From 39-52-133 sp041488395 (lineage in GTDB: Bacteria; Pseudomonadota; Gammaproteobacteria; Burkholderiales; Gallionellaceae): a DNA stretch of 23,823 nucleotides. The DNA is taken from NCBI GenBank assembly GCA_041488395.1, contig JBGPPE010000033.1:1-23823 (forward strand), in the 5' to 3' direction. The notes beneath the pieces are model-generated. The model was given only the letters and a program-made list of their open reading frames with translations, was not told the origin of the DNA and did no database searches. A program made the translations under genes and the position numbers. Positions 1 to 8,078 of this stretch are shown piece after piece (position 1 is the first letter of the stretch; every line of letters starts with the position of its first letter).

Positions 1-17
1 TCTGCGTAATCTGCGGA

Positions 18-2042
18 TCACCCGCCTTTTTCCTGCAGCAGCTGCAGGAAAGCCTGCTCATCCAGCACCGGCACGCCCAGCTCCTGTGCTTTCTCCAGCT
101 TGCTGCCGGCCTCGACGCCGGCCACCACGTAATGCGTTTTCTTGGACACGCTGCCGGCGACCTTGGCACCGAGTGCTTCCAGACGTGATTTTGCCTCATC
201 GCGCCCCAGGCTGGCGAGTGTTCCGGTGAGCACGAAGGTCTTGCCTGACAATGGCAAGGGTTCTGTGCTGACACCATCGTGCTCCTGCCACTGTACGCCC
301 AGTGCGCGTAATTGCTGCACCACTTCGATGTTATGCGCCTCGCCGAAGAAATCAACGATGCTCTGCGCTACCACCGGCCCCACATCAGGCACGGCCAGCA
401 AGCGTTCTGCATCGGCCTGCATGATGGCTTCCAGCGTGCCGAAATGCCGTGCCAGGTCCTTGGCTGTGCTCTCGCCGGCATTGCGGATGCCGAGCGCAAA
501 CAGGAAGCGGTTGAGCGTGGTGTGTTTGCTCTTTTCCAGTGCGTCGAGCAGGTTTTGCGCGCTTTTCTCGGCCATGCGCGGCAGCTGCGCCAGCGTGCTC
601 ACGTCCAGCCGGTACAGGTCAGGCAGGGAGTGGATGATATTTTCATCCACCAGCTGGTCCACCAGCTTGTCGCCCAGCCCTTCGATATCCATCGCGCGGC
701 GGCCGGCGAAATGCAGGATGGCCTGCTTGCGCTGTGCTGCGCAGAACAGTCCGCCGGTGCAGCGCGCGGCGGATTCGCCTTCCTCGCGCACCACATGGCT
801 GCCGCATACCGGGCAGTTGGTCGGCATCACGAACGGCCTGGCATGCGCAGGTCTCCTCTCGGGCAATACGCCGACCACTTCCGGGATCACGTCGCCGGCA
901 CGGCGCACAATCACGGTGTCGCCGATATGTACGTCCTTGCGGCGGATTTCGTCTTCGTTGTGCAGGGTGGCATTGCTGACCGTGGTGCCACCGACGAATA
1001 CCGGCTCCAGCTTGGCCACCGGCGTGAGCTTGCCGGTGCGCCCCACCTGGATCTCGATATCGCGCAGCACGGTCAGCTGCTCTTCCGCCGGGTATTTGTG
1101 CGCCACCGCCCAGCGCGGCTCGCGCGAGACGAAGCCGAGCTCGGCTTGCAGATTAAGCCTGTTGACCTTGTACACCACGCCGTCGATATCGAACGGCAAG
1201 GCATCGCGTTTGGCCGCCACCTTGCGGTGGAATTCGGCCAGTTCCGCCGCACCATGCACCACGGCACGCTCGTCGCATACCGGCATGCCAAATTGCTGTA
1301 GCGCATCCAGAATGCCGCTGTGCGTGGCAGGCAATGTCCAGCCTTTCACCTCACCCAGTCCATAGGCAAAAAACGACAGCGGCCGCCTCGCCGCCAGTGC
1401 CGGGTCAAGCTGGCGGATGCTGCCGGCGGCGCCGTTGCGCGGATTGACCAGGGTGGGCAAGCCCCGCTCACGCTGCTTGTCGTTGTAACGCTGGAAATCC
1501 TTGCGCGACATGTAGACTTCGCCGCGCACCTCCAGCACCTCGGCGTTGCAGCCGTGCAGATGCAGGGGAATGCAGTGGATGGTGCGCACGTTCTGCGTCA
1601 CGTCCTCGCCGGTTTCACCGTCACCGCGCGTGGCGGCCTCCACCAGCACGCCGCGCTCATAGCGCAGGTTGATGGCGAGGCCGTCGAACTTGAGCTCGCA
1701 GGCATATGCAATATCGCCCCCGAGCGAACCCAGCGCGTTGCGCACACGCGTGTCGAAGTTGACCGCACCGCTGGCTTCAGTGTCGGTCTCGGTGCGGATG
1801 GACAGCATGGGCACGGCATGGCGCACCGGCGCAAAACCGTCCAGCACCTTGCCGCCGACACGCTGGGTGGGCGAATCCGGCGTCAGCAGTTCGGGGTGTT
1901 GTGCTTCCAGGTGTTGCAGTTCGCGGAACAGCTTGTCGTATTCCGCATCGGGGATGGTGGGCTTATCCAGCACGTAATAGGCATGGTTGTGCCGCTCAAT
2001 CTCGGCACGCAACTCAGCGATGCGTTGTGTTGCTGAAGTCAT
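18..2042 (-). CDS. ligA: NAD-dependent DNA ligase LigA
   Basis: Seals nicks between Okazaki fragments and repair patches in the cytoplasm, using NAD+ to adenylate its active-site lysine. At 674 residues it has the usual LigA length. The adenylation motif KFDG places the nucleophile at Lys118. A four-cysteine zinc finger (Cys410, 413, 428, 434) is followed by helix-hairpin-helix repeats (about 445-590) and a C-terminal BRCT domain (about 598-674). The loop before the adenylation motif reads MLSIRTETDTEASG rather than the common MLSLDNAF type; from memory this variant occurs in some betaproteobacteria. The ATG at 2042 follows directly on the zipA stop (TAG then ATG, no gap), so translation is probably coupled. 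Only 17 bases of the window lie downstream, so no terminator can be judged. Identity is secure. Confidence 0.98.
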   Translation of the reverse strand: MTSATQRIAELRAEIERHNHAYYVLDKPTIPDAEYDKLFRELQHLEAQHPELLTPDSPTQRVGGKVLDGFAPVRHAVPMLSIRTETDTEASGAVNFDTRVRNALGSLGGDIAYACELKFDGLAINLRYERGVLVEAATRGDGETGEDVTQNVRTIHCIPLHLHGCNAEVLEVRGEVYMSRKDFQRYNDKQRERGLPTLVNPRNGAAGSIRQLDPALAARRPLSFFAYGLGEVKGWTLPATHSGILDALQQFGMPVCDERAVVHGAAELAEFHRKVAAKRDALPFDIDGVVYKVNRLNLQAELGFVSREPRWAVAHKYPAEEQLTVLRDIEIQVGRTGKLTPVAKLEPVFVGGTTVSNATLHNEDEIRRKDVHIGDTVIVRRAGDVIPEVVGVLPERRPAHARPFVMPTNCPVCGSHVVREEGESAARCTGGLFCAAQRKQAILHFAGRRAMDIEGLGDKLVDQLVDENIIHSLPDLYRLDVSTLAQLPRMAEKSAQNLLDALEKSKHTTLNRFLFALGIRNAGESTAKDLARHFGTLEAIMQADAERLLAVPDVGPVVAQSIVDFFGEAHNIEVVQQLRALGVQWQEHDGVSTEPLPLSGKTFVLTGTLASLGRDEAKSRLEALGAKVAGSVSKKTHYVVAGVEAGSKLEKAQELGVPVLDEQAFLQLLQEKGG

Positions 2043-3107
2043 CTATGCGAACAGCCTGCGTGCCTGTGCGCTGCCGGGGACAATATCGCCGGAGAACATG
2101 CGTTTCTCGATAATCGCAATCTGCCCGCGGATGTGGGCAAGTGCAGCATCCTGCAGGGTCACGCGGTGGTCATCCACCAGGGCTGCGCGCAGCTCCTGCG
2201 CCAGGCTACGCCCCAGCGCCAGCATTTCGTCAAAGCGCTGTACCGGCTGCTCCACCCGCGGTACATCGAGCAACAGGGTCAGCCCGGTGACGCGCATCTG
2301 GTTGAGGGTGTGGTGCTGGAAGGGAAGGTTATCGTAGTTGCTCAGGATAAACTGGGTCAGGCCACGCCCATCCAGCAAATGAAAAGCGCCATCGGCCTGC
2401 AAACTCATGCCGTGCATCTCGGCCACACGTTCGATATCGCTGCCTGCCAGCGCGCGTCCTCCGCCAGGCAACAGGTTGATGCCTATCATCTGGTCGACTT
2501 CGGCGCAGAACTCGTCCAGCGCCTGTGCCCGCTCTGCCGCTGCACTGACATCCGGGAAGCTCGATTCGGCCTGCAGGCGCTCGCTGATATCTCGCGCCAT
2601 GTCGCGGAAATCACTGAGTCTGGACTCGCTCACCGCACCCGAGCGGTTTGCCAGCTGCACCGCCAGGCGGAAGGCACGGTAAGTCAGCTGGCTTTCGGCA
2701 ATGACTCTTTCCCAGGCACCGGTTTCAGCATTCTGGCCGCAGGCGTAAACGTTCTTGCCGAAATCGAAACGGCGTTGCCACAGTGGCGCAAGGGCATCGG
2801 CGCTGCCCGGATTTCTGGGGAAGATTTCAGCAATGTAGTCGGTCATTTCATCGAGCAGGCTGCACGCCTCATCCGCCATATTGGTTCTCGCTGTGTCTGG
2901 TGACACCAGTGAGTCCGTGGCCTCGTCGTCCAGCAAGGCATGCGATGCCTTCTTTGCGGTTTCGTGATACAGCGCATCCTCGCGCCTGGGCTGGAAGGCA
3001 GCGCCAAAGTGGCGGCGGTATTGCCGCTGCTGCCAGTAGCTGTAGGCATACACCGCAATTACCACGATAACACCGATGGCCAACAGGCTGATCTGCAGTT
3101 CACTCAT
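2043..3107 (-). CDS. zipA: Cell division protein ZipA (FtsZ-binding C-terminal domain)
   Basis: An inner-membrane protein that anchors and bundles FtsZ at the division site. The 354-residue product has one N-terminal membrane helix (about 5-25), a short basic stretch just after it, a charged linker, and a C-terminal region (about 195-345) with ZipA-like features such as HLLDGRGLTQFIL and LTLLLDVPRV. The sequence is diverged from the gammaproteobacterial protein, as is usual in betaproteobacteria. It is followed immediately by ligA, an arrangement common in this class. The gene upstream is nagZ, 98 bases away, instead of the smc gene I would expect. No good Shine-Dalgarno precedes the ATG at 3107. 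The start is chosen because the membrane helix begins a few residues later. A promoter candidate lies about 50-80 bases upstream. Confidence 0.9.
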   Translation of the reverse strand: MSELQISLLAIGVIVVIAVYAYSYWQQRQYRRHFGAAFQPRREDALYHETAKKASHALLDDEATDSLVSPDTARTNMADEACSLLDEMTDYIAEIFPRNPGSADALAPLWQRRFDFGKNVYACGQNAETGAWERVIAESQLTYRAFRLAVQLANRSGAVSESRLSDFRDMARDISERLQAESSFPDVSAAAERAQALDEFCAEVDQMIGINLLPGGGRALAGSDIERVAEMHGMSLQADGAFHLLDGRGLTQFILSNYDNLPFQHHTLNQMRVTGLTLLLDVPRVEQPVQRFDEMLALGRSLAQELRAALVDDHRVTLQDAALAHIRGQIAIIEKRMFSGDIVPGSAQARRLFA

Positions 3108-3158
3108 ATCGCTAACCGTTGTGTATACGTAGTTGGAGGCTTATCGATAACATGCAAA

Positions 3159-3187
3159 ATTATCGCAATCATCGTCCCAAATAGCAA
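3159..3187 (-). promoter_or_regulatory. Candidate sigma-70 promoter for zipA-ligA
   Basis: On the minus strand TTGCTA (3187-3182) is separated by exactly 17 bases from GATAAT (3164-3159). These match the -35 consensus at 4 of 6 positions and the -10 at 5 of 6. It sits in the 98-base gap between nagZ and zipA, about 50 bases before the zipA ATG, so zipA-ligA may be transcribed independently of the upstream operon. This is sequence pattern only. Confidence 0.42.
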
Positions 3188-3205
3188 AAGCAGCCCGGAA
3201 AATAT

Positions 3206-4255
3206 TCAGGCAAATTTCAGTTCACCGCTGCTGCTGCCTATGCTGGCCACTTCATGCAGCGCCTTGATAAAGCCGGCTTCCTCATGCAACTGTACCAGCG
3301 TCTCCGGGTGGGGACGGCCGCGCATATGTGCGATGCGCGCCTTGCTGGTCGCCGGCATCTCCCATTTCAGGCCGGCCAGCAGCTCGTCCGCCAGATCCGG
3401 GCGGTTGCACACCAGCACCATGTCGCATCCTGCCTGCAAGGCCGCTTCCGCGCGCTGCACGATGCCGCCGGCGACAGTCGCGCCTTCCATGCTGAGGTCG
3501 TCGCTGAAAATGCAGCCCTCAAAGCCCAGCTCGCCACGCAGCACGTCCTTCAGCCATACCTTGGAAAATCCAGCCGGGTTCGGATCCACCTTGGGGTAAA
3601 TCACATGTGCGGGCATGACAGCAGTCAAACCGAAACTCACCATCTGCCGGAACGGAATCAGGTCGCACAGCTCGATGTCGGTATAACTGCGTTCGTCCAC
3701 CGGGATTTCCAGATGGGAATCGGCGCGGACAAAGCCATGTCCGGGAAAATGCTTGCCCACCGTGTGCATGCCGCCCTGGCGCAGGCCCTGCAGCAGGCTG
3801 TGTGCCAGCTCGGCAATCGCCTGTGGCTCGGAATGGAAAGCGCGGTCACCGATCACGCCGCTGCTGCCATAGTCCACATCCAGCACCGGGGTAAAGCTGA
3901 AGTCCACGCCGCAGGCACGCAATTCGGCAGCGAGCACATAGCCGGCCTGCTCTGCCAGATGCTTGGCGCGCTTGGGGTGTTCATCCCATACTTTGCCCAG
4001 TTCGCGCATCGGCGGAATGCGCGTAAAGCCTTCGCGAAAACGTTGCACACGCCCGCCCTCGTGATCCACCGCGATCAGCAGGGGCGGTGTACGCACAGCA
4101 TGGATGCTGGCGGTCAGCTCGACAAGCTGGTGCGTGGATTGAAAGTTGCGCGCAAACAGGATCACGCCGCCCACCAGCGGGTGGCGTAACCTTGCCTCGT
4201 CTTCAGCCGTCAGCACCGTGCCGGCAACATCCAGCATGACCGGACCTATCCCCAT
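3206..4255 (-). CDS. nagZ: Beta-N-acetylglucosaminidase NagZ (GH3)
   Basis: A cytoplasmic glycosidase that removes N-acetylglucosamine from GlcNAc-anhydroMurNAc muropeptides during cell-wall recycling. In 349 residues it shows the GH3 NagZ hallmarks: AVDHEGGRVQR (about 62-72), KHFPGHG (168-174) followed by the Asp179/His181 pair of the flexible general acid/base loop, and IFSDDLSM with the likely nucleophile Asp252. I place the start at the ATG at 4255, which overlaps the acpS stop as TGATG. A TTG one codon further upstream at 4258 would add a single residue and is less likely. It is the last gene of the tightly packed pdxJ-acpS-nagZ group. In bacteria with inducible AmpC, NagZ products influence beta-lactamase control; nothing here shows that link. 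Confidence 0.96.
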   Translation of the reverse strand: MGIGPVMLDVAGTVLTAEDEARLRHPLVGGVILFARNFQSTHQLVELTASIHAVRTPPLLIAVDHEGGRVQRFREGFTRIPPMRELGKVWDEHPKRAKHLAEQAGYVLAAELRACGVDFSFTPVLDVDYGSSGVIGDRAFHSEPQAIAELAHSLLQGLRQGGMHTVGKHFPGHGFVRADSHLEIPVDERSYTDIELCDLIPFRQMVSFGLTAVMPAHVIYPKVDPNPAGFSKVWLKDVLRGELGFEGCIFSDDLSMEGATVAGGIVQRAEAALQAGCDMVLVCNRPDLADELLAGLKWEMPATSKARIAHMRGRPHPETLVQLHEEAGFIKALHEVASIGSSSGELKFA

Positions 4256-4638
4256 CAACTTTCTCCTTCCAGAACCACGAATGCCACGGCGACATCTCGT
4301 TCATCACTGATGCTGAGATGGTGGCGACTCACCCCCAGCTTGTTCAGATAAACCGCCAGTTCTGCAGCAAACGCAAACGCCGGTTTGCCCAGTACGTCAT
4401 GGATGACACTGATTTGCTGCAGGCTGACCGGGAAGCGCATGCCGCTGCCGGTGGCCTTGGCCAGCGCTTCTTTGGCGGCAAAGCGTTTCATCAGCAGGCG
4501 CGCCGGACTGGCATGCGTGGCAAATTCGGCCATTTCGCCCGGGCTCAGCACACGCCTGGCGAAACGTTCGCCATATTGCTGATGCAGCGCTTCTATGCGC
4601 GCCAGTGCGACGATGTCGGTGCCGATTCCCAGGATCAT
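4255..4638 (-). CDS. acpS: Holo-[acyl-carrier-protein] synthase AcpS
   Basis: Transfers 4'-phosphopantetheine from CoA to apo-ACP, activating it for fatty acid synthesis. The 127-residue protein begins MILGIGTDIV and carries the two Mg-binding acidic positions of the family, Asp8 in GIGTDIV and Glu57 in KRFAAKEA. The open frame runs much further upstream (to about 5091), but that part is antisense-like noise over pdxJ. The correct start is the ATG at 4638, which overlaps the pdxJ stop as ATGA. The stop overlaps the nagZ ATG by one base. The pdxJ-acpS pairing is a well-known conserved one in proteobacteria. Confidence 0.97.
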   Translation of the reverse strand: MILGIGTDIVALARIEALHQQYGERFARRVLSPGEMAEFATHASPARLLMKRFAAKEALAKATGSGMRFPVSLQQISVIHDVLGKPAFAFAAELAVYLNKLGVSRHHLSISDERDVAVAFVVLEGES

Positions 4639-5357
4639 GGCTGTACGGTCAGCAGTGCCTTCATTTTTTTCACCGCCTGCTCCAGCCCGATAAACAGCGC
4701 TTCGGCCACGATGGCGTGGCCGATATTGAGCTCGGCTACATGCGGGATCGCCACGATCGGCTGCACATTGTGGTAATTCAGGCCGTGCCCGGCATTGACC
4801 TGCAGGCCGAGAGAGTGCCCGAATGCAACTGCACGCCTGATGCGCTCCAGCTCGTGCGCCTGCTCGGGCACGCTGGCTGCATCGGCATATTTTCCGGTGT
4901 GGATTTCCACCACCGGAGCACCGGCGGCTTTGGAGGCTTCCAACTGCTTCTCGTCGGGGTCGATAAACAGGGAGACACGTATGCCTGCTTCGGCACATTT
5001 GGTGCAGGCATGTTTCACCTGCTCGAAGTAGCGGATCACATCCAGGCCGCCCTCTGTGGTCAGTTCCTCGCGCCGTTCCGGCACAAAGCACACATCGTGC
5101 GGCCTGATGCGCAGGGCAAAGGCCAGCATCTCGTCGGTAATGGCGCTTTCCAGGTTCATGCGCGTTTGCAGCATGTCGCGCAGGATTTCCACATCCTTGT
5201 CCTGGATGTGGCGGCGATCTTCGCGCAGATGCAGGGTGATCGCATCGGCACCAGCGGCCTCGCCTACCAGCGCGGCCTGCAGTACATTGGGATAGCGCGT
5301 GCCGCGCACCTGGCGCAGCGTGGCGACATGGTCAATATTCAGGCCCAGTTTAATCAT
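4635..5357 (-). CDS. pdxJ: Pyridoxine 5'-phosphate synthase PdxJ
   Basis: Condenses 1-deoxy-D-xylulose 5-phosphate with 3-amino-1-hydroxyacetone 1-phosphate to give pyridoxine 5'-phosphate, the ring-closing step of the DXP-dependent vitamin B6 pathway. The 240 residues match the family length. The N-terminus MIKLGLNIDHVATLRQ and the segment ITLHLREDRRHI contain the phosphate-binding and catalytic His43 region. Glu70 lies in NLE, and VNAGHGLNYHNV near the C-terminus carries the late catalytic His. The ATG at 5357 is preceded by GGAAGGA. The gap to recO is 25 bases; downstream it overlaps acpS by ATGA. Confidence 0.98.
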   Translation of the reverse strand: MIKLGLNIDHVATLRQVRGTRYPNVLQAALVGEAAGADAITLHLREDRRHIQDKDVEILRDMLQTRMNLESAITDEMLAFALRIRPHDVCFVPERREELTTEGGLDVIRYFEQVKHACTKCAEAGIRVSLFIDPDEKQLEASKAAGAPVVEIHTGKYADAASVPEQAHELERIRRAVAFGHSLGLQVNAGHGLNYHNVQPIVAIPHVAELNIGHAIVAEALFIGLEQAVKKMKALLTVQP

Positions 5358-5382
5358 TGCATTTCCTTCCAGTCAGCAGCCA

Positions 5383-6108
5383 TTACAGTTTGGTCAAATC
5401 CTTGATCAGCTCGCGCGTATGCAGCATTTTTCCGCCCAGGTGATGATTCAGCAACATGCGCATCAGCTGCTTGCCCTGGCGTGCACTCTGCGCGTCGCTG
5501 TAATCATCGGCCGCCATATCCAGCAAGGTCTTGCCGGACACCGGCATGCCCGCTTGCTGGTCGTCACTATCACGTAGTGCACCGCGCTCGATCACATAAC
5601 GGTATGACTGAGCCGGATCGATTGCCTCCCCACTGCCTGCTTCCCGTTCCAGCATCAGCGCATAGCCCAGCTCCTGCAGCAGATGCTTCTCGAAACAGCG
5701 CAAGGTGGCGGCGTGATCAGCACCAAAAGCCAGGCGTTGCAGCGTCAGCTGGTAGTATTCAAACAGCTGTTCGTGCGGATCATCGCGCACCATCAGGTTA
5801 AGCAACAGCTCATTCAGATAAAACCCGCACAACAGCGCAGTGCCCTGCAATTGCGGCTGTCCGCCCTGCCATTCCGCACGGTGCAGGGTGCGCAACTCGT
5901 TCTTGCCGAACCAGCTTAACAACAAGGGCTGGAAGCTCATCACCAGCCCGCGCAGTGCCGACCTGGGCCGGCGCGCTCCGCGTGCCACCAGCGGCAAAAC
6001 ACCATGCTGGCGGCTGAACACCTCGAGTATCAGGCTGGTCTCGCGAAACGGGTAACTGTGCAGTACGAATGCAGGTTCATCTTCCAGGCGGAGTTTGTGC
6101 GGCTGCAT
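5383..6108 (-). CDS. recO: DNA repair protein RecO
   Basis: Anneals single-stranded DNA and, with RecR, loads RecA onto SSB-coated gaps (RecFOR pathway). The 241-residue protein has the N-terminal OB-fold region (about 1-85, including AFVLHSYPFRETSLILEVFS) and the helical C-terminal region with CGFYLNELLLNL and the LRCFEKHLLQELGYA segment typical of RecO. The ATG at 6108 has AAGGA directly upstream. It lies 12 bases after era and 25 bases before pdxJ, the standard era-recO-pdxJ order. Its partner recR is in the same window at 20998-21597, in a separate operon. Confidence 0.97.
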   Translation of the reverse strand: MQPHKLRLEDEPAFVLHSYPFRETSLILEVFSRQHGVLPLVARGARRPRSALRGLVMSFQPLLLSWFGKNELRTLHRAEWQGGQPQLQGTALLCGFYLNELLLNLMVRDDPHEQLFEYYQLTLQRLAFGADHAATLRCFEKHLLQELGYALMLEREAGSGEAIDPAQSYRYVIERGALRDSDDQQAGMPVSGKTLLDMAADDYSDAQSARQGKQLMRMLLNHHLGGKMLHTRELIKDLTKL

Positions 6109-6120
6109 TCCTTAACCCGC

Positions 6121-7014
6121 TTATTCGTAGCCCAGGCTCTTCAGCATCTGCGCGCTGTCAGCCCAGCCGCTGCGCACCTTGATCCACACTTCGAGGAACA
6201 CTTTGCCGTCAAACATTTTTTCCATATCCAGGCGCGCCTGCGTGGCAATTTCCTTGAGCTTCTCGCCGTTCTTGCCGATCAGCATGGCCTTGTGCGCATC
6301 CTTGTCAACCAGGATCGCCGCATGAATGCGGCGCATCTTGCCATCCATCTTGAACTGCTCGATCACCACGCTGACCGAGTAGGGCAGCTCTTCGCCGGTA
6401 AAACGGAACACCTTTTCGCGCACGATTTCGGCGGCAAGGAAACGCTCGTTGCGGTCGGTGACTTCGTCTTCGGGATAAATCTTTTCGCCCTCAGGCAGAA
6501 ACGGGCGTATTGCATCAAGCAGGGTATCGAGCTGTTTGTTCTGCTTGGCGCTCACCGGCACGATGGCGGTAAATTCACGCTCTTTGGCGATATCCTGGAT
6601 AAAGGGCAACAGCTGGCCCTTGTCTTCCATATTGTCGACCTTGTTGATCACCAGCAACACCGGCATATTCCTGGGCAGCAGTTCCATCACCTGGCGGTCG
6701 CGCTCATCGAAGTGGCGCGCCTCGATCACAAACAGCACGACATTGACATCGCGCAGACTGCTGGTTACGACTTTATTCAGGCCCTTGTTCAACGTGTTCA
6801 GATGCTGCGTCTGAAATCCAGGCGTATCGACAAACACGAATTGGGTGTGCTCCTCGGTCAGAATGCCGGTAATGCGGTGGCGCGTGGTCTGCGCCTTGCG
6901 CGAGGTGATGCTGATCTTCTGCCCGATCAGATGATTGAGCAGGGTGGACTTGCCCACGTTCGGGCGCCCTACGATGGCGATAAAACCGCTGTGAAACAAT
7001 GTATTTTCGGTCAT
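6121..7014 (-). CDS. era: GTPase Era, 16S rRNA maturation/30S assembly
   Basis: An essential ribosome-assembly GTPase that binds near the 3' end of 16S rRNA. The 297 residues contain the G1 motif GRPNVGKS (16-23), the switch region ending in DTPG (63-66), NKVD (124-127) and the G5 SAK (155-157). A C-terminal KH domain contains LIGKNGEKLKEIA (about 230-290). The ATG at 7014 overlaps the rnc stop by four bases (ATGA), so translation is probably coupled to rnc. RNase III and Era act in the same rRNA-processing pathway, which fits this conserved pairing. Confidence 0.98.
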   Translation of the reverse strand: MTENTLFHSGFIAIVGRPNVGKSTLLNHLIGQKISITSRKAQTTRHRITGILTEEHTQFVFVDTPGFQTQHLNTLNKGLNKVVTSSLRDVNVVLFVIEARHFDERDRQVMELLPRNMPVLLVINKVDNMEDKGQLLPFIQDIAKEREFTAIVPVSAKQNKQLDTLLDAIRPFLPEGEKIYPEDEVTDRNERFLAAEIVREKVFRFTGEELPYSVSVVIEQFKMDGKMRRIHAAILVDKDAHKAMLIGKNGEKLKEIATQARLDMEKMFDGKVFLEVWIKVRSGWADSAQMLKSLGYE

Positions 7015-7688
7015 GGGGTGTGAGTTTTAAGTTTCTGATAAGCGGCCTCTGCCGCCACCTGTTCAGCGATGCGACGACTGCTGCCTTCGCCGCGTGTTGC
7101 CAGCTTCACCTGTGCAATCTCGCACTCGACCTGAAACAGCTGCTCATGGGCTTCACCCTTGGTGGCAATCACCGTATATTTGGGTAACGCCAGTTTGCGA
7201 CTCTGCAAATATTCCTGCAACAGGGTTTTGGCATCCTTGCCCAGCGTCTGCACGTCGGCCTGCTGCATAAATGGCACGTATAGTTTCAATACAACATTTT
7301 CAGCAGCCGCGAATCCCGCATCCAGAAACACCGCACCTATCAGCGCTTCCAGCGCATCTGCCAGAATGGAGGGGCGGCGAAAGCCGGCACTCTTGCGCTC
7401 TCCTTCGCCCAGCTGCAATTGCTCCCCCAACTGCAGCTGCTGCGCCAAAGTAGAAAGTGTCTGCTGATTGACCAGGTTGGAGCGCAAACGCGACAGATCG
7501 CCTTCCGGCCAATCCGGATGGCTGTCGTACAAATATTTGGCAATCGCACAATTCAGCACGCTATCGCCAAGAAACTCGAGACGCTCGTTGTGTGCCGCAC
7601 TATAGCTGCGATGCGTCAGCGCTCGCTGCAGCAACTGCGGCTGCGCAAATTCATGGCCTATCAGCCGGCACAACGCGTCACGCTTCAT
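7011..7688 (-). CDS. rnc: Ribonuclease III
   Basis: A double-strand-specific endoribonuclease that processes the rRNA precursor and selected mRNAs. The 225-residue protein carries the family signature ERLEFLGDSVL with Glu38 and Asp42, and ADALEALIGAVFLD with Asp111 and Glu114, which together form the metal site. A double-stranded RNA-binding domain occupies about 150-223. It lies seven bases after the DUF4845 gene and overlaps era by ATGA. The start at 7688 (MKRDALCRLIGHEF) has only a weak ribosome-binding site but fits the family N-terminus. RNase III often trims its own leader; I did not identify such a stem here. Confidence 0.98.
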   Translation of the reverse strand: MKRDALCRLIGHEFAQPQLLQRALTHRSYSAAHNERLEFLGDSVLNCAIAKYLYDSHPDWPEGDLSRLRSNLVNQQTLSTLAQQLQLGEQLQLGEGERKSAGFRRPSILADALEALIGAVFLDAGFAAAENVVLKLYVPFMQQADVQTLGKDAKTLLQEYLQSRKLALPKYTVIATKGEAHEQLFQVECEIAQVKLATRGEGSSRRIAEQVAAEAAYQKLKTHTP

Positions 7689-7695
7689 CTGTTGG

Positions 7696-8067
7696 TTACT
7701 GGGATGCCGATGGATTGAACTCGATCAGCAAACTGACATTTCCGGCCAACGGTACTTTTACACTATAGCTGGCACTCAGAGACAACCTTCCCTCTGCCTT
7801 GCCTATTACGAGATCGTTCTCAGTGATGCTGGTCACGTTATCCATGGTCACAGCGCGCTTTGCGAAGGTATCCTTGATTTCAGCTACTGTGGCTGTTTGC
7901 AAGGCCGGATCGTGCACAATAGCATCCATAGCCTTCTGAATTTTCCCGTTTTCCATATACGAAGGTATGATCTTCATGCCAAAGATCGCTGCCGATATCA
8001 GTATGGCGGCCACCAAAATGAAACCCGTAAAAGAAAAACCACATTGCTGCCTGACTATTGCGTTCAT
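7696..8067 (-). CDS. DUF4845 small membrane protein between lepB and rnc
   Basis: A 123-residue protein of unknown function whose position between lepB and rnc matches the DUF4845 family of beta- and gammaproteobacteria. A short N-terminus (QCGFSFTGFILVAAIL) leads into one membrane helix (about 10-30). The remainder (about 35-123), containing KIIPSYMENGKIQKAMDAI, is predicted outside the membrane. The N-terminus faintly resembles a class III prepilin-type signal, but the Glu5 needed after cleavage is absent. The ATG at 8067 has a strong AGGGGGA (8074-8080) that overlaps the lepB stop codon. Co-transcription with the signal peptidase gene suggests an envelope role, but nothing in the sequence fixes it. 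Confidence 0.85.
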   Translation of the reverse strand: MNAIVRQQCGFSFTGFILVAAILISAAIFGMKIIPSYMENGKIQKAMDAIVHDPALQTATVAEIKDTFAKRAVTMDNVTSITENDLVIGKAEGRLSLSASYSVKVPLAGNVSLLIEFNPSASQ

Positions 8068-8078
8068 CGCTTTTCCCC

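Noticed and set aside
3254..4189. Long plus-strand open frame opposite nagZ, and similar ones opposite ligA, zipA, era and lepA
   Set aside because: All are antisense to secure genes and have no recognisable domain or ribosome-binding site.
4256..4258. TTG start for nagZ
   Set aside because: It adds one residue before an ATG that overlaps the acpS stop as TGATG; the ATG is the more likely start.
4639..5091. N-terminal extension of acpS by about 150 codons
   Set aside because: It overlaps pdxJ completely; AcpS begins at MILGIGTDIV, with ATGA coupling to pdxJ at 4638.
7696..8067. Type IV pilin or pseudopilin
   Set aside because: The N-terminus lacks Glu5 and the usual GFTLxE; position and overall features fit DUF4845 better.
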